From: DATFRX01 sp035630615 | Lineage (GTDB): Bacteria; Actinomycetota; Actinomycetes; Propionibacteriales; Nocardioidaceae | Length of the DNA: 63,527 nt | Assembly: GCA_035630615.1 (NCBI GenBank) | Contig: DASQKI010000037.1 | Coordinates: 1-63,527 of the forward strand | Reading direction: 5' to 3' | Shown: positions 8,458-17,670 of the stretch, one piece after another | Layout of the letters: the number at the start of each line of letters is the position of its first letter | How positions within the stretch are numbered: position 1 is the stretch's first letter | Program-made: the position numbers and the translations under genes | Notes under the pieces: generated by a model | The model's database searches: none | What the model saw: the letters and a program-made list of their open reading frames with translations, nothing else | What the model was told of the DNA's origin: nothing

Positions 8458-8505
8458 GGTCCGCCGCGACAGTCAGGTGACGCGCACCTGACTCAGCGCC
8501 GGACC
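8458..8505. repeat. long inverted repeat in the DUF2461/rpsT divergent region
   Basis: Outer arms GGTCCGCCGC (8458-8467) and GCGCCGGACC (8496-8505) match at 9 of 10 positions. Inner arms AGTCAGGTG (8471-8479) and CACCTGACT (8485-8493) match perfectly with a 5-base spacer. This would fold into a strong hairpin in an RNA read rightward into rpsT, or act as a DNA operator. The rest of the 180-base intergenic region shows nothing else I can name. Confidence 0.5.
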
Positions 8506-8630
8506 GACGGATTTGGGCGGGTCGGGCCGGCACTGGTAGCGTTAGCCGTCGCGCTCGCGCCTGATGGCCTCTGGCCAAACCGCAGCGCACCTTTCGTATA
8601 CCAATCGAGTTGACAACCGAGGCTTGCCAC

Positions 8631-8891
8631 GTGGCGAACATCAAGTCCCAGATCAAGCGCAACCGGCAAAACGAGGTCGCGCGCGAGCGCAACAAGGCCG
8701 TCAAGACCGGTCTGAAGTCCGCTGTGCGCCGATTCCGCGAGGCCGCCGACGCCGGGGACACCGAGAAGGCGCGGGAGGCCGCGCAGGACGCCGGCCGCAA
8801 GCTCGACAAGGCCGCGTCCAAGGGCGTCATCCACAAGAACCAGGCCGCCAACCGCAAGTCTGCGATCAACAAGCGCGCCGCCTCGCGCTGA
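8631..8891 (+). CDS. rpsT: 30S ribosomal protein S20
   Basis: 86 residues from a GTG start at 8631. The sequence opens ANIKSQIKRNRQNEVARERN and ends KNQAANRKSAINKRAASR, the standard S20 profile of a Lys/Arg-rich helical bundle that binds 16S rRNA in the small subunit. The frame is open a further 21 bases upstream, but S20 proteins begin MANIKS, and an ACCGAGG lies 8 bases before this GTG. It is convergent with holA, separated by 27 bases, the usual actinobacterial arrangement at the end of the comEA-comEC-holA run. Confidence 0.97.
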   Translation: MANIKSQIKRNRQNEVARERNKAVKTGLKSAVRRFREAADAGDTEKAREAAQDAGRKLDKAASKGVIHKNQAANRKSAINKRAASR

Positions 8892-8918
8892 CGCTCCACC
8901 TCACGTCACGCAACACCG

Positions 8919-9893
8919 CTAGCGGCGGTTGCGGCTGTAGGCGACCGTCAGCACCATCCGCTCGAGAGCATGATCGGGATCGCCCGCTCCCCCTTTGACG
9001 CTCACGTCGGCCGCGGCGACGGCCTCGATCGCCCGCGCCAGTCCCCCCGCCGACCAGGACCGCAGCTGGCTACGCAAATTTTTGAGCCGGAACGCCGGCA
9101 CTCCGATCTCTCGGGCCAGGTCGTTGTCCCGCAAGCCATGTGGCGCGCTCTGCAGCCGGGCCAGCGACCGCAGGCCCGAGGCGAAGGCGCTGGTCACGAG
9201 CACCGACGCGACCCGGTGCGTCAGGGCCCAGCGCAGCTGCTCCATCGCGTCGGCGACCCGGCCCTCGATCGCCGCATTGGCGATGTCGAAGCTGCGTACC
9301 TCCGAACGACCCGCGTAGTAGCGCCGCACGATGTCGATCGTGATCCGCTGTGGGGCGAAGTCACTCACCAGCTGGTGCGTGGCCGCCGACAGCGCTCGTA
9401 GGTCGTGGCCCACCGCGGCGAGCAAGAACTCGGCGGCGTCGCTCTCGATGGAGCCGCCGTGTCGACGCGTCTCAGCCGTGACGAATCGGGTGAGCTCCCA
9501 CGGCTTCGGCTCGTCGCACCGGATCTCTTCGACGCTCGACAGCTTGCGCAGCCGGTCGACGAGCTTCTTGCCCTTCGTCGACCCGGGATGCACGAGCCCG
9601 AGGACGACGTCGGGCGACGGCGACTCCGCATAGGACACGAGCTCGTCGTGCATCTTGTCGTCGAGCTCGGGTAGCTGGCGGATCACCACCGCGCGTGCCT
9701 GCGAGAACAGCGAGGGGCTGGTGAGCTCGATCAGCGCCCCCGGCGCCAACTCGGCGCCGTTGACCTCGGTCCGGTCGTGGTCGGGATCCATCGCGGCCGC
9801 GGTCGCCACGACGTCGGCGACCGCACGCTCGGCGAGGAACTCGGCCGGCCCGATGATCAGTCGGACCAGGCTCGGGGCGGAGTCAGCAGCCAT
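8919..9893 (-). CDS. holA: DNA polymerase III delta subunit
   Basis: 324 residues matching HolA: an N-terminal AAA+-like fold starting SLVRLIIGPAEFLAERAV, a central conserved GRSEVRSFDIANAAIEGR, and the C-terminal helical collar ending HALERMVLTVAYSRNR. The delta subunit opens the sliding clamp within the clamp-loader complex. It lies 45 bases downstream of comEC on the same strand and is convergent with rpsT, a conserved actinobacterial order. The length is normal for the family, and no motif is missing at this level of inspection. Confidence 0.93.
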   Translation of the reverse strand: MAADSAPSLVRLIIGPAEFLAERAVADVVATAAAMDPDHDRTEVNGAELAPGALIELTSPSLFSQARAVVIRQLPELDDKMHDELVSYAESPSPDVVLGLVHPGSTKGKKLVDRLRKLSSVEEIRCDEPKPWELTRFVTAETRRHGGSIESDAAEFLLAAVGHDLRALSAATHQLVSDFAPQRITIDIVRRYYAGRSEVRSFDIANAAIEGRVADAMEQLRWALTHRVASVLVTSAFASGLRSLARLQSAPHGLRDNDLAREIGVPAFRLKNLRSQLRSWSAGGLARAIEAVAAADVSVKGGAGDPDHALERMVLTVAYSRNRR

Positions 9894-9938
9894 CGCCGGT
9901 CAGCATCCCATGCCTGGCCGACAGTTCGCCGGGCGAGG

Positions 9939-12278
9939 TCATCGCGTCATCAGCGTGAGATCGCCGTCGCGCACGACGACCGCGATCTCGCCCGATTGGT
10001 CGGTCCGAGCGACCGTGGCTCCGACGTCGCTCAAGACGTCCAACGTGCTCGGCACGGGATGGCCGTAGTCGTTGTCGGCACCGACGCTCACGATCGCCAA
10101 CCGCGGTCCGACCGCGCAGAGGAAGTCCGGATCCTGGTCGGCGCTCCCGTGGTGCGGCACCTTCAACACGTCGGCGCGCAGCGCCCGATCGCCCCACCGC
10201 AACAGGGCGGCTTGAGCCGGCGCCTCCACATCGCCGGTGAGCAGGAGCGACACTCCGCTCGTGCGCACCGCCAACACGACGCTGGCGTCATTGACCGCCT
10301 CGTCGCCGCCGGCATCGTCGACGGCCGACGGAGGCGGGCCCAGCACCCGCCAGGTCAGGTCGCCGACCGAGCCGGTCGAGCCGTAGGGCAGCTCGCGGAC
10401 GGCCACGTCGCTGGACTCTGCCCATGCGGCGACGTCGGCGTACGCCGGATCGTCAAGCGCTCCTGGCGCCACGGCCAAGCTGCCGACGGGGCGGCCCAGA
10501 TTGACGCCGCTGACGCCGTCGATGTGGTCGGCATGCGGGTGGGTGAGCACGAGGAGCGCGACCGTGTCGATGTCTAGATCGTCTAGGCACCGATCGACCA
10601 GCGCCGGCTCCGGGCCCGTGTCGACGACCACGGCCGACCCCTCGCCCGCGTTGAGGACGAGGGCGTCGCCCTGTCCGACGTCGCACGCGCCCATCACCCA
10701 GCCCGCCGGCGGCCAACCAGGGCTGAAGGGCTGCACCACCCACGCGGCCACAAGGATCACACCGATCGCGACGCCGACGCGATAGCGCAACAGCCAGGGC
10801 ACGGCGACGACGATGCCGACGCATAGCGCGATCAGAACGATCAGGCTCCACGTGCCGGTCGACCAGTCCGTCGCAGCGCCCGGCAGGCTGGCTCCGCGCT
10901 CGGCGACGGTGATGATCCACCACGCCATGGCGGCCGCGCCCCAGCCCACGACGTGAGCCAACCCATCCCAGACCAGGGCGACGAGGCCCGCGATCAGTCC
11001 CAGCACGGTGGCCGGCCCGACGGCCGGTGCCGCCACCATGTTGGCCGCGACGGCGACCAGCGACACCTGGCCAGAGATTGCCGCGACGACGGGCGTGCAG
11101 ACGATCTGGGCGGCGAGCGGAACCGCGATCGCTTCGGCCATCGGCCGCGGCAGCCAGGTCGACAGCTCTCGCGTCCACCTCGGTGCGAGCAACAGGATGC
11201 CCCCGGTGGCGAGGACCGAGAGGATGAAGCCGGCCGACCGAGCCAGCCACGGATCAACGACCACGAGGACGATGACCGCGATCGCGAGCGCCCGTAGGCC
11301 ACGGCGGCGACCACCCGCGCCGAGGCCGGCCACCGCCACGACACCCATCGCGGCCGACCGAAGCACGCTCGGATCGGGACGGGCCAACACGATGAACCCG
11401 AGGGTCACCGCCACGCCCACCGCGATCTGGGCGTATCCCCGCACGCCTGCCCAGCGCGCCAACGTCAGCACGAACGCCAGCACCAGAGTCAGATTGGTGC
11501 CCGAGACCGCGAGCAGATGCGTCATCCCGCAAGCCCGAAAGGCTTCGGCGAGCTCGTCGGAGATCGCCCGGTCGTCGCCGTCGACCAACGCTGGCACGAG
11601 CGCCCTCTCGTCGCTCGGAGTCGTCGCAACGCCCTCGGCGATGCCGTCGCGGAGGTGGCCGGACAGCCGCCACCACCACGCCGGATCGTCGACCACCTCA
11701 ACCATCCGGCTCGGCACCAACACCGCGGCGTAGCGGTCGTCGTCCGAGGCGTCGAGGCGACCCACCGCGCGAACCTCACCGCCCAGCGGCACGTCCATCC
11801 ACTCGTCGTCGCCGAAGATCACCACCGGCGACCGCACCCGCGTGGTCGCGCCACGGCCCGTGACGGTAGTGATCCGACCCTCAGCGACGACGACCGACCC
11901 GAATGGTCCCTCCCGGACGACCGGGTCCGAGGTCAGCGTCACCGTCGCATCGACCACGGCGCCCTCGGCCGCGAGGTCCGGCACCGGCCCAGCGTCGGCC
12001 GCCGTGAGTCGCAGGCCGGCGGCGAGACTGGCGGCGGCCGCGGCGAGGACCAATGCCCCGAGACGTCGATTCCACCGTCGCAAGGCGAGCAGCCCAATCG
12101 CCAGCAGCATGACCCCGACCCCGATAGCTCGGGCCGGACTGAGCCCGAGTGCGAGCGCGCCGGTCACCCAGGCAGCGACGGCCGGCGCCGCGAGGCGGGC
12201 GTCAGGCGCCGATCGCTCGGGCGGTCCGCGGGACGCGTCGAGGCACGCCCGGTCGCTGGTGTCGATGACGCCCGTCAC
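9939..12278 (-). CDS. comEC: ComEC/Rec2 DNA uptake channel
   Basis: 779 residues from a GTG at 12278-12276 that overlaps the comEA stop (GTGA). The frame is open further upstream but runs antiparallel through comEA, so that part is not coding. The N-terminal third has several membrane segments and an extracellular domain. The Competence domain begins around HLLAVSGTNLTLVLAF with many hydrophobic helices. The C-terminus is a metallo-beta-lactamase domain with LTHPHADHIDGV (HxHxDH), LLLTGDVE and LKVPHHGSADQ. ComEC passes single-stranded DNA across the inner membrane. Whether this organism is transformable is not shown by the gene, since comEC is widespread in actinomycetes. Confidence 0.95.
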   Translation of the reverse strand: MTGVIDTSDRACLDASRGPPERSAPDARLAAPAVAAWVTGALALGLSPARAIGVGVMLLAIGLLALRRWNRRLGALVLAAAAASLAAGLRLTAADAGPVPDLAAEGAVVDATVTLTSDPVVREGPFGSVVVAEGRITTVTGRGATTRVRSPVVIFGDDEWMDVPLGGEVRAVGRLDASDDDRYAAVLVPSRMVEVVDDPAWWWRLSGHLRDGIAEGVATTPSDERALVPALVDGDDRAISDELAEAFRACGMTHLLAVSGTNLTLVLAFVLTLARWAGVRGYAQIAVGVAVTLGFIVLARPDPSVLRSAAMGVVAVAGLGAGGRRRGLRALAIAVIVLVVVDPWLARSAGFILSVLATGGILLLAPRWTRELSTWLPRPMAEAIAVPLAAQIVCTPVVAAISGQVSLVAVAANMVAAPAVGPATVLGLIAGLVALVWDGLAHVVGWGAAAMAWWIITVAERGASLPGAATDWSTGTWSLIVLIALCVGIVVAVPWLLRYRVGVAIGVILVAAWVVQPFSPGWPPAGWVMGACDVGQGDALVLNAGEGSAVVVDTGPEPALVDRCLDDLDIDTVALLVLTHPHADHIDGVSGVNLGRPVGSLAVAPGALDDPAYADVAAWAESSDVAVRELPYGSTGSVGDLTWRVLGPPPSAVDDAGGDEAVNDASVVLAVRTSGVSLLLTGDVEAPAQAALLRWGDRALRADVLKVPHHGSADQDPDFLCAVGPRLAIVSVGADNDYGHPVPSTLDVLSDVGATVARTDQSGEIAVVVRDGDLTLMTR

Positions 12279-13150
12279 ACAGTCACCAGGTCGCGCAACT
12301 CGGCCAGCGTCACGTCGCCGATGCCGTCGACCTCGAGCAGCTCGTCGACGCTGGTGAACGCGCCGTTTTGGGTCCGCCAGTCGAGGATGGCCTGCGCCGT
12401 CACCGGGCCGACACCGGGCAGAGTCTCTAGCGTCACCTGGTCGGCCGTATTGAGGTCGACCAGTCCGCCGGTCGTCGACGGGGTCGCCGCAGTTCCGGCC
12501 GTCGGCGGCAGCGCCACCGGATCGACTCCGACCACGATCTGCTCTCCGTCGACCAGGACCCGGGCGAGATTGAGTGCGATCAGGTCGACGTCGGGTCGGG
12601 CTCCTCCGGCGGCCTCGAGAGCGTCGATGACTCGCGAGCCGGCCGGCAGGGTCACGATGCCGGGACGACGCACCTTGCCGGCGACATCGACGATCACCAT
12701 GCCGCGCCCCGTGGCCGACGCGCGCGGCGAATCCGCGGCCGGCCGCGGCGTATCCGGGCTCGCCGCCGTCTCGAACGACGCCTGCGGGACCGACTGCGGC
12801 TCGGGACGGGCGGACAGCACCCACCAGGCGGTGATCGCCAGCCCGGTCGCGAGGACGACCGCGAGGACGCCGAGATGCTGACCCGAGAACGTGCCGTCCA
12901 TCGCACTCCGCATGCCCGGCGACAACCGATCGGCCACGACACCCCACCACCGCCTCGCCCGGCCAATCGGCTGCGCGGCATGCCGCCCGGCGCCGACCGC
13001 CAGTGGGTCCGGATCCGGATCTAGCGGCGGGTCGGCCGGCCGGTCGGACGGCCCGGGCGCAAGCTCAAGTCCGAGCTTGGCCAGTCGTCGTCGGGCGGCT
13101 TCGCGGTCGACGGCCGCACGCGAGCGGCCTCTCAGTGATCTCGCCAACAC
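12275..13150 (-). CDS. comEA: ComEA-like helix-hairpin-helix DNA-binding protein
   Basis: 291 residues. A long Arg/Pro-rich cytoplasmic N-terminus (about 1-95) precedes one membrane helix (HLGVLAVVLATGLAITAWWV). A linker, an SLBB-like segment (about 150-200) and a C-terminal ComEA-type HhH pair follow, including LVDLNTADQVTLETLPGVGP and NGAFTSVDELLEVDGIGD. ComEA proteins bind incoming double-stranded DNA outside the membrane and hand it to ComEC, whose start codon overlaps this stop by 4 bases. The N-terminal extension is longer than in Bacillus ComEA but common in actinobacteria. Confidence 0.93.
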   Translation of the reverse strand: MLARSLRGRSRAAVDREAARRRLAKLGLELAPGPSDRPADPPLDPDPDPLAVGAGRHAAQPIGRARRWWGVVADRLSPGMRSAMDGTFSGQHLGVLAVVLATGLAITAWWVLSARPEPQSVPQASFETAASPDTPRPAADSPRASATGRGMVIVDVAGKVRRPGIVTLPAGSRVIDALEAAGGARPDVDLIALNLARVLVDGEQIVVGVDPVALPPTAGTAATPSTTGGLVDLNTADQVTLETLPGVGPVTAQAILDWRTQNGAFTSVDELLEVDGIGDVTLAELRDLVTV

Positions 13151-13282
13151 GCCCAGAACGTAGGGCGGTCCGATGCCCGCATCGCCGGCACGACCAAGGC
13201 CTGTGGGTAACCGGCGCCGACCGCCGGATGTGGATGACCCGAGCGACGACGCGAGCGATCACCCGAGCCCCGGCCCGAGTGC

Positions 13283-14149
13283 CTACCCCAGCTCGGACCC
13301 GACCGCCGGCGCCACCACGACGGCGACCATCCCCGGCCCGACATGGGCGCCGATGACCGCGCCGACCTCGCCGACGTCGATCACCTCGAGACTCAGGCGT
13401 TCCTGGAGTCGGGTCGCGATCGTGTCCGCTTTGGCGACCGATGAAAGATGCTGGACGGCGACGTCGACCGGTCCGTCGATGTCTCGGGCCGCCGCGACGG
13501 CAAGCTCTTCGAGCCGAGCCAGCGCCCGCGAGGAGGTCCGAACCTTCTCCAACGGCCCGATCCGACCGTCTCGGATCCTCAGCAGTGGCTTGACGGCCAG
13601 CGCCGACCCGAGCAGCGCCGCGGCGGCACCGATGCGCCCACCGCGCCGGAGGTACTCCAACGTGTCCACGTAGAAGAAGCATCGGGTCGCGGCAGCCCGC
13701 ACCGAGGCGGCCTCGGCAGCCGCATGGGCACCGAACCCCGACGCCAGCGCCTCGGCCGCGGCCAACGTGGCAAACCCGGTGCCCATGCCGACCTGCCGTG
13801 TGTCGACGGTCTCGACGGGCACGTCGACCTGCTTGGCGGCGAGTTGCGCGGACTCGAAGGTGCCCGACACCTCGCCGGACAGGTGCACCGAGACGATGGC
13901 CTCGGCTCCCCCGGCGGCAGCGGCCTCGTAGACCTGGGCAAAAGTCTCGGGCGACGGGCGCGACGTGCTCACGGGTTCGTAGTCCCGCAGGGCCGCGGCC
14001 ACCGTCTCCGGCGTCGCCTCGCTTCCCTCGTCGAGGCAGCGAGCCCCGATGACGACCTGGAGCGGGACCACGACGATCCGGTAGCGCTCGACCAGCGCGG
14101 TCGGCAGCGCGGCGGTCGAATCCGTGACCAGAGCGACATGGCTGGACAT
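13283..14149 (-). CDS. DegV family fatty-acid-binding protein
   Basis: 288 residues with the DegV opening VALVTDSTAALPTALVERY and the lipid-pocket motif VSVHLSGEVSGTFESAQLA; the serines of these two blocks hold the fatty-acid carboxylate in known structures. DegV (FakB-type) proteins present fatty acids to a kinase partner. No FakA-like kinase is in this window. It lies 132 bases upstream of comEA on the same strand, the order seen in other actinobacteria. The intervening 132 bases contain no open frame or hairpin that I can support. Confidence 0.92.
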   Translation of the reverse strand: MSSHVALVTDSTAALPTALVERYRIVVVPLQVVIGARCLDEGSEATPETVAAALRDYEPVSTSRPSPETFAQVYEAAAAGGAEAIVSVHLSGEVSGTFESAQLAAKQVDVPVETVDTRQVGMGTGFATLAAAEALASGFGAHAAAEAASVRAAATRCFFYVDTLEYLRRGGRIGAAAALLGSALAVKPLLRIRDGRIGPLEKVRTSSRALARLEELAVAAARDIDGPVDVAVQHLSSVAKADTIATRLQERLSLEVIDVGEVGAVIGAHVGPGMVAVVVAPAVGSELG

Positions 14150-14188
14150 GTCGGTGACACTAGCGTCTGGAAGCCCCCCATGGCCGTC

Positions 14189-15757
14189 TCACACCCCGGT
14201 GAGCACGTCCATGACCTGGTGAGACAGCTCCTCGGCATGGTCCAGGTCGCGCGCGACGCACACCGTGCCCATCTTGCCGAACTCGGGTAGGGCGCCGAGC
14301 AGATGCGCGGTCGCACCAATGCCGGTGGACGGGTCGAACCGCAGCCCGGCCCGCTCCAGCGCCGACAGGACAACGCCCGGCTGCACCCCCACGAGGTTCG
14401 GCAGCTTGATGTTGTCGGACGCGACGTAGACCACCGGCCGGCCGTCGGGGTCGCGCAGCAGTCCGCTGTCCGCTTCGTACGTTGAGCGCGTGATCAGCTG
14501 CGCCATGACGTACGGATGCGTGGTCCCGCCGACGCGCAGGTTGATCTCGGCGAGAGCGACCCGCAGCGTGTCGGATGTCGGGCGGCTTCGGTAGACGAGG
14601 AAGTCCATGCCGAACAGCCCGATCACGCCACGCTCGGCGAGCCGGGCCGCGACCCGATGCGCGCACGCGGTGATCTGGGCGCGGTAGCGCTTCGACGCCG
14701 GGAACCGGCAGCCGAGGTAGACCTGATTGTGCTCGCCACCGAGCACCTGGTCGTGGGTCGAGATGACGGTCGGTGTGCCGTCCGGCATGATCTGGATCTG
14801 CACGCTCGGTGAGGCGACCAGCTCGTCGGTGAGAAGCCGCTCGACGACGGCCCCCTCGCCGCGAATCTTCGGACGGTACGTCTCCCACGACTCGCCGTCG
14901 CCGCAAAACGACGTCGGTCGGGCAGGCGTCGGCGGCTCGTAGCCGACGCAGTCGACGATCGCGCTGCCCTGTCCTGAGAAGCCGTAGTTGAGCTTGACCA
15001 CGACCCCGTCGGGTGGCGCAGGGAGCTGTCGCAGCTTGCTGATCGCGGAATCGAGGTCGTCGACGGAGCGCAGGTTTTCGTAGCCCTCGAGGACGGGGAC
15101 GTCCGATTGGGTGGCGATCTGGCGCGACCCGCTCTTCGTCCCGTGCCAGACCTGGTCGGGCATCGGGCCGAACAGCGGCAGCTCCAGCCGCTCGGCGACC
15201 TCGAGCTCCGCGTCGGTGACGTTGAACGGCATCAGGTACGCCGACGCACCGCCGACCCGATCGCGGATCTCGTCGAGTACGTGGTCCTTCTCGATCAGCT
15301 TCTGGCTCAGTGCGCACGGACGCGGATCGCTCAGGCTCACGATGTGGAGGCGACGCCGGGCGTCCTCCGGATCGGGCAGGAAGCCGAGGTAGTAGTCGAG
15401 CACGTCGGGATCGACGTCGGCCGCGGTGACGAAGATGAGGCGCCGGTCCGGCTCGGCGAGCAACAGGGTGAGGCACAGCAACCGATGCTCGTAGTAGGTG
15501 ACGCCGGTGATCTTGCGGAGCTCCGCTTCGGGAAAGCTCAGCGACGGAAACACCACGATGGTCCCGTCGGGAGGCCCGAACCCGTCATAGGCGTCGAAGT
15601 CGCGCTGGAAGGCGGCCTGCCGCTCCTCATGGGTGAGCTCGACGACGGGTGGCCGATCCCGCTCCGACGAGCGTCTCCACTGTTCGTGGTCGCCGCTCGA
15701 GCGCTGGACAGGCGCGAGGAGGGTACGATCCGTAATCGAAGCATCACCGCGCGTCAT
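14189..15757 (-). CDS. ATP-grasp peptide ligase, PGM1-like
   Basis: 522 residues. The central region is ATP-grasp-like: VVVKLNYGFSGQGSAIVD for nucleotide binding, VQIQIMPDGTPTVISTHDQV, and GLFGMDFLVYR with VALAEINLRVGGTTHP for the Mg2+-binding acidic/Asn residues. The overall layout, with a conserved N-terminal region (FPSLSFPEAELRKITGVTYY), matches the group annotated as PGM1-related peptide ligases, named for the pheganomycin enzyme that joins peptides to an amino-acid starter. No biosynthetic partner or precursor peptide is evident beside it. The nearest gene on the same strand is a LysE-type exporter 93 bases upstream. The substrate is unknown. Confidence 0.75.
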   Translation of the reverse strand: MTRGDASITDRTLLAPVQRSSGDHEQWRRSSERDRPPVVELTHEERQAAFQRDFDAYDGFGPPDGTIVVFPSLSFPEAELRKITGVTYYEHRLLCLTLLLAEPDRRLIFVTAADVDPDVLDYYLGFLPDPEDARRRLHIVSLSDPRPCALSQKLIEKDHVLDEIRDRVGGASAYLMPFNVTDAELEVAERLELPLFGPMPDQVWHGTKSGSRQIATQSDVPVLEGYENLRSVDDLDSAISKLRQLPAPPDGVVVKLNYGFSGQGSAIVDCVGYEPPTPARPTSFCGDGESWETYRPKIRGEGAVVERLLTDELVASPSVQIQIMPDGTPTVISTHDQVLGGEHNQVYLGCRFPASKRYRAQITACAHRVAARLAERGVIGLFGMDFLVYRSRPTSDTLRVALAEINLRVGGTTHPYVMAQLITRSTYEADSGLLRDPDGRPVVYVASDNIKLPNLVGVQPGVVLSALERAGLRFDPSTGIGATAHLLGALPEFGKMGTVCVARDLDHAEELSHQVMDVLTGV

Positions 15758-15850
15758 TCATGGAGGGTAACTGTTGGTCGCCGTACAAAGCCATGACCGA
15801 TTCGCAGATCAAGCAACTCATTTGCCGTCTCGGCCCCCGAGTCGGCCGAC

Positions 15851-16474
15851 TCAGTGGGCGCCAGCCGTGGCCAACAGGGCCGCGAGACCCATCAAGGCGA
15901 CGCCCGTGAACCGCTCGATCCAGGACTTGACCGCGGGCCGGGCGAGCCACTGGCCCAGGTGACCGACGCCCCAGACGTAGAGGCTGAACCAACCTAGGTA
16001 GACAGCGGCGAAAATGCCCGACAGCGCCACGGCCTGCAGCCACGGCGCAGGCCCTTCAGCGGCCATGAACTGCGGCATGAAACTCACGAAGAACAACGCC
16101 AGCTTGGGGTTGAGCGAGCTGGACAGGAATCCGTCACGGAAGAACAGCAGGCTCCGTCGCGACTCGGCGACCGCCTGGTTGTCGGTCGACTGCCGACGGG
16201 AGCGGGCCGCGGCACGCAGCGTCTGGACCGCTATCCACACCAGGTAGGCGACGCCGACGAGCTTCACGACGGTGAAGGCCTCGGCCGAGGCGAGCAGCAG
16301 AGCCGACAGTCCGACCGCCGCCGACCCCGCATGCACCGTCAGACCCGCGGCGCCGCCGAACGTTGTGAACAAGCCGCCCGACCTGCCGCCGGCCAGTGAG
16401 TTTCGAGTGATCAGCGCCTGGTCGGGGCCTGGCATCGCGACCAGAACCAGAACGGCTGCCAGGTAGGTCAACAT
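15851..16474 (-). CDS. LysE/RhtB family exporter
   Basis: 207 residues with about six hydrophobic segments. The family signature is at the start: LVAMPGPDQALITRNSLAGG (GPD/N motif), followed by GGLFTTFGGAAGLTVHAG. LysE/RhtB proteins export amino acids and derivatives by proton exchange. GGAGGA is 4-5 bases before the ATG. The gene sits directly upstream of the ATP-grasp ligase in the same orientation, so the two could make and export a peptide or modified amino acid; this pairing is inference. A TGCCAA/TTGGCA inverted repeat lies in the promoter region. A 14-bp palindrome at 15839-15852 spans its stop. Confidence 0.88.
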   Translation of the reverse strand: MLTYLAAVLVLVAMPGPDQALITRNSLAGGRSGGLFTTFGGAAGLTVHAGSAAVGLSALLLASAEAFTVVKLVGVAYLVWIAVQTLRAAARSRRQSTDNQAVAESRRSLLFFRDGFLSSSLNPKLALFFVSFMPQFMAAEGPAPWLQAVALSGIFAAVYLGWFSLYVWGVGHLGQWLARPAVKSWIERFTGVALMGLAALLATAGAH

Positions 16475-16540
16475 CTCGTCCTCCGGGTTCGAAGCTCATC
16501 GGTTACTCCGAGCATGACCCGAACGACTCATTACGTCTAA

Positions 16541-16557
16541 TGCCAATCTCTTTGGCA
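16541..16557. promoter_or_regulatory. inverted repeat upstream of the LysE gene
   Basis: TGCCAA-TCTCT-TTGGCA is a perfect 6-bp inverted repeat in an unusually AT-rich patch (16536-16583), 67 bases upstream of the lysE-type start. It is a plausible operator or promoter-proximal site. The 154-base gap between this gene and the TIM-barrel gene end at 16629 holds nothing else. Confidence 0.4.
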
Positions 16558-16628
16558 AACCATAATCAAACTTAATAGATGCTCCGACGTCCTCTGGCGC
16601 CGCTGCCCTGATCTCCTTGGCGCGGGCC

Positions 16629-17636
16629 TCAGTCGTCGGCGCTGAACGCGGCGTCGAAGGCCGCCTCCGGCGCGTCGAACGCCAACCCACGCACGTACTC
16701 CAGAGCCTCGGGCGCCCCGCGCAGCCGGTCCATGCCGGCGTCCTCCCACTCGACCGAGATCGGCCCGTCATAGCCGATCGAGTTGAGCATCCGGAACGAC
16801 GCCTCCCACGGCACGTCGCCGTGCCCGGTCGACACGAAGTCCCAGCCGCGTCGAGGGTCGGCCCAGGCCAGGTGCGAGCCGAGCCGGCCGTTGCGGCCGT
16901 TGCCGACCTGGCGCTTCGTGTCCTTGCAGTCGACGTGATAGATCCGGTCCTGGAAGTCCCACAGGAATCCGACCGGGTCGAGGTCCTGCCAGACGAAGTG
17001 ACTGGGGTCCCAGTTGAGTCCGAACGCCTCCCGATGCGCGATCGCCTCGAGGGTACGGACCGTCGTCCAGTAGTCGTACGCGATCTCGCTCGGATGCACC
17101 TCGTGCGCGAAGCGGACGCCCTCGGCGTCGAACACGTCGAGGATCGGGTTCCACCGGTCGGCGAAGTCCTGGTAGCCGGCATCGATCACGTCCTGCGACA
17201 CCGGCGGAAACATCGCGACGTACTTCCAGATCGCCGAGCCGGTAAACCCGACGACCACGTCGACGCCCAGCTTGCGGGCGGCCCGGGCCGTCATCTTCAT
17301 CTCTTCGGCGGCCCGCTGCCGCACGCCTTCGGCGTCGCCGTCGCCCCAGATCCGGTCCGGCAGGATCGCCCGATGCCGGTGGTCGATCGGGTCGTCGCAG
17401 ACCGCCTGGCCCTTCAGGTGGTTGGAGATCGCCCAGACCTTGAGGTTGTGCTTGTCGAGCAGGTCGCGCTTGGCCCGGACGTACCCGTCGTCCTCGACGG
17501 CCTGCCACACGTCGAAATGGTCGCCCCAGCAGGCGATCTCGAGGCCGTCGTAGCCCCACTCCGACGCGAGCCGGCACACCTCCTCGAACGGCAGGTCGGC
17601 CCACTGGCCGGTGAACAGCGTGATCGGTCGGGTCAT
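16629..17636 (-). CDS. sugar phosphate isomerase/epimerase (TIM barrel, cytoplasmic)
   Basis: 335 residues of the AP-endonuclease-2/xylose-isomerase-like TIM barrel. Metal-ligand segments are recognisable: FAHEVHPSEIAYDYWT (Glu, His), FGLNWDPSHFVWQ (Asp, His), DRIYHVDCKDT (His, Asp) and GPISVEWEDAGM (Glu). There is no signal peptide. It is the last gene of the leftward sugar operon, 34 bases after xylA, which itself overlaps the Gfo/Idh gene. In such operons these proteins isomerise or epimerise keto-sugars or inosose intermediates. The precise reaction is not determinable here; an inosose- or 3-keto-sugar-acting enzyme is the likely range. Confidence 0.87.
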   Translation of the reverse strand: MTRPITLFTGQWADLPFEEVCRLASEWGYDGLEIACWGDHFDVWQAVEDDGYVRAKRDLLDKHNLKVWAISNHLKGQAVCDDPIDHRHRAILPDRIWGDGDAEGVRQRAAEEMKMTARAARKLGVDVVVGFTGSAIWKYVAMFPPVSQDVIDAGYQDFADRWNPILDVFDAEGVRFAHEVHPSEIAYDYWTTVRTLEAIAHREAFGLNWDPSHFVWQDLDPVGFLWDFQDRIYHVDCKDTKRQVGNGRNGRLGSHLAWADPRRGWDFVSTGHGDVPWEASFRMLNSIGYDGPISVEWEDAGMDRLRGAPEALEYVRGLAFDAPEAAFDAAFSADD

Positions 17637-17670
17637 CGGTCCACTCCCTCGGGTGGTGTCGGCGCCGGTG

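Noticed and set aside
12279..12950. N-terminal extension of ComEC to 12950
   Set aside because: This part lies opposite the comEA coding frame on the same strand and is Arg-rich shadow sequence; GTGA overlap at 12275-12278 is the natural start.
15839..15852. GAGTCGGCCGACTC palindrome as a terminator
   Set aside because: It has no loop-forming bases and overlaps the LysE stop codon; a chance palindrome in GC-rich DNA is more likely.
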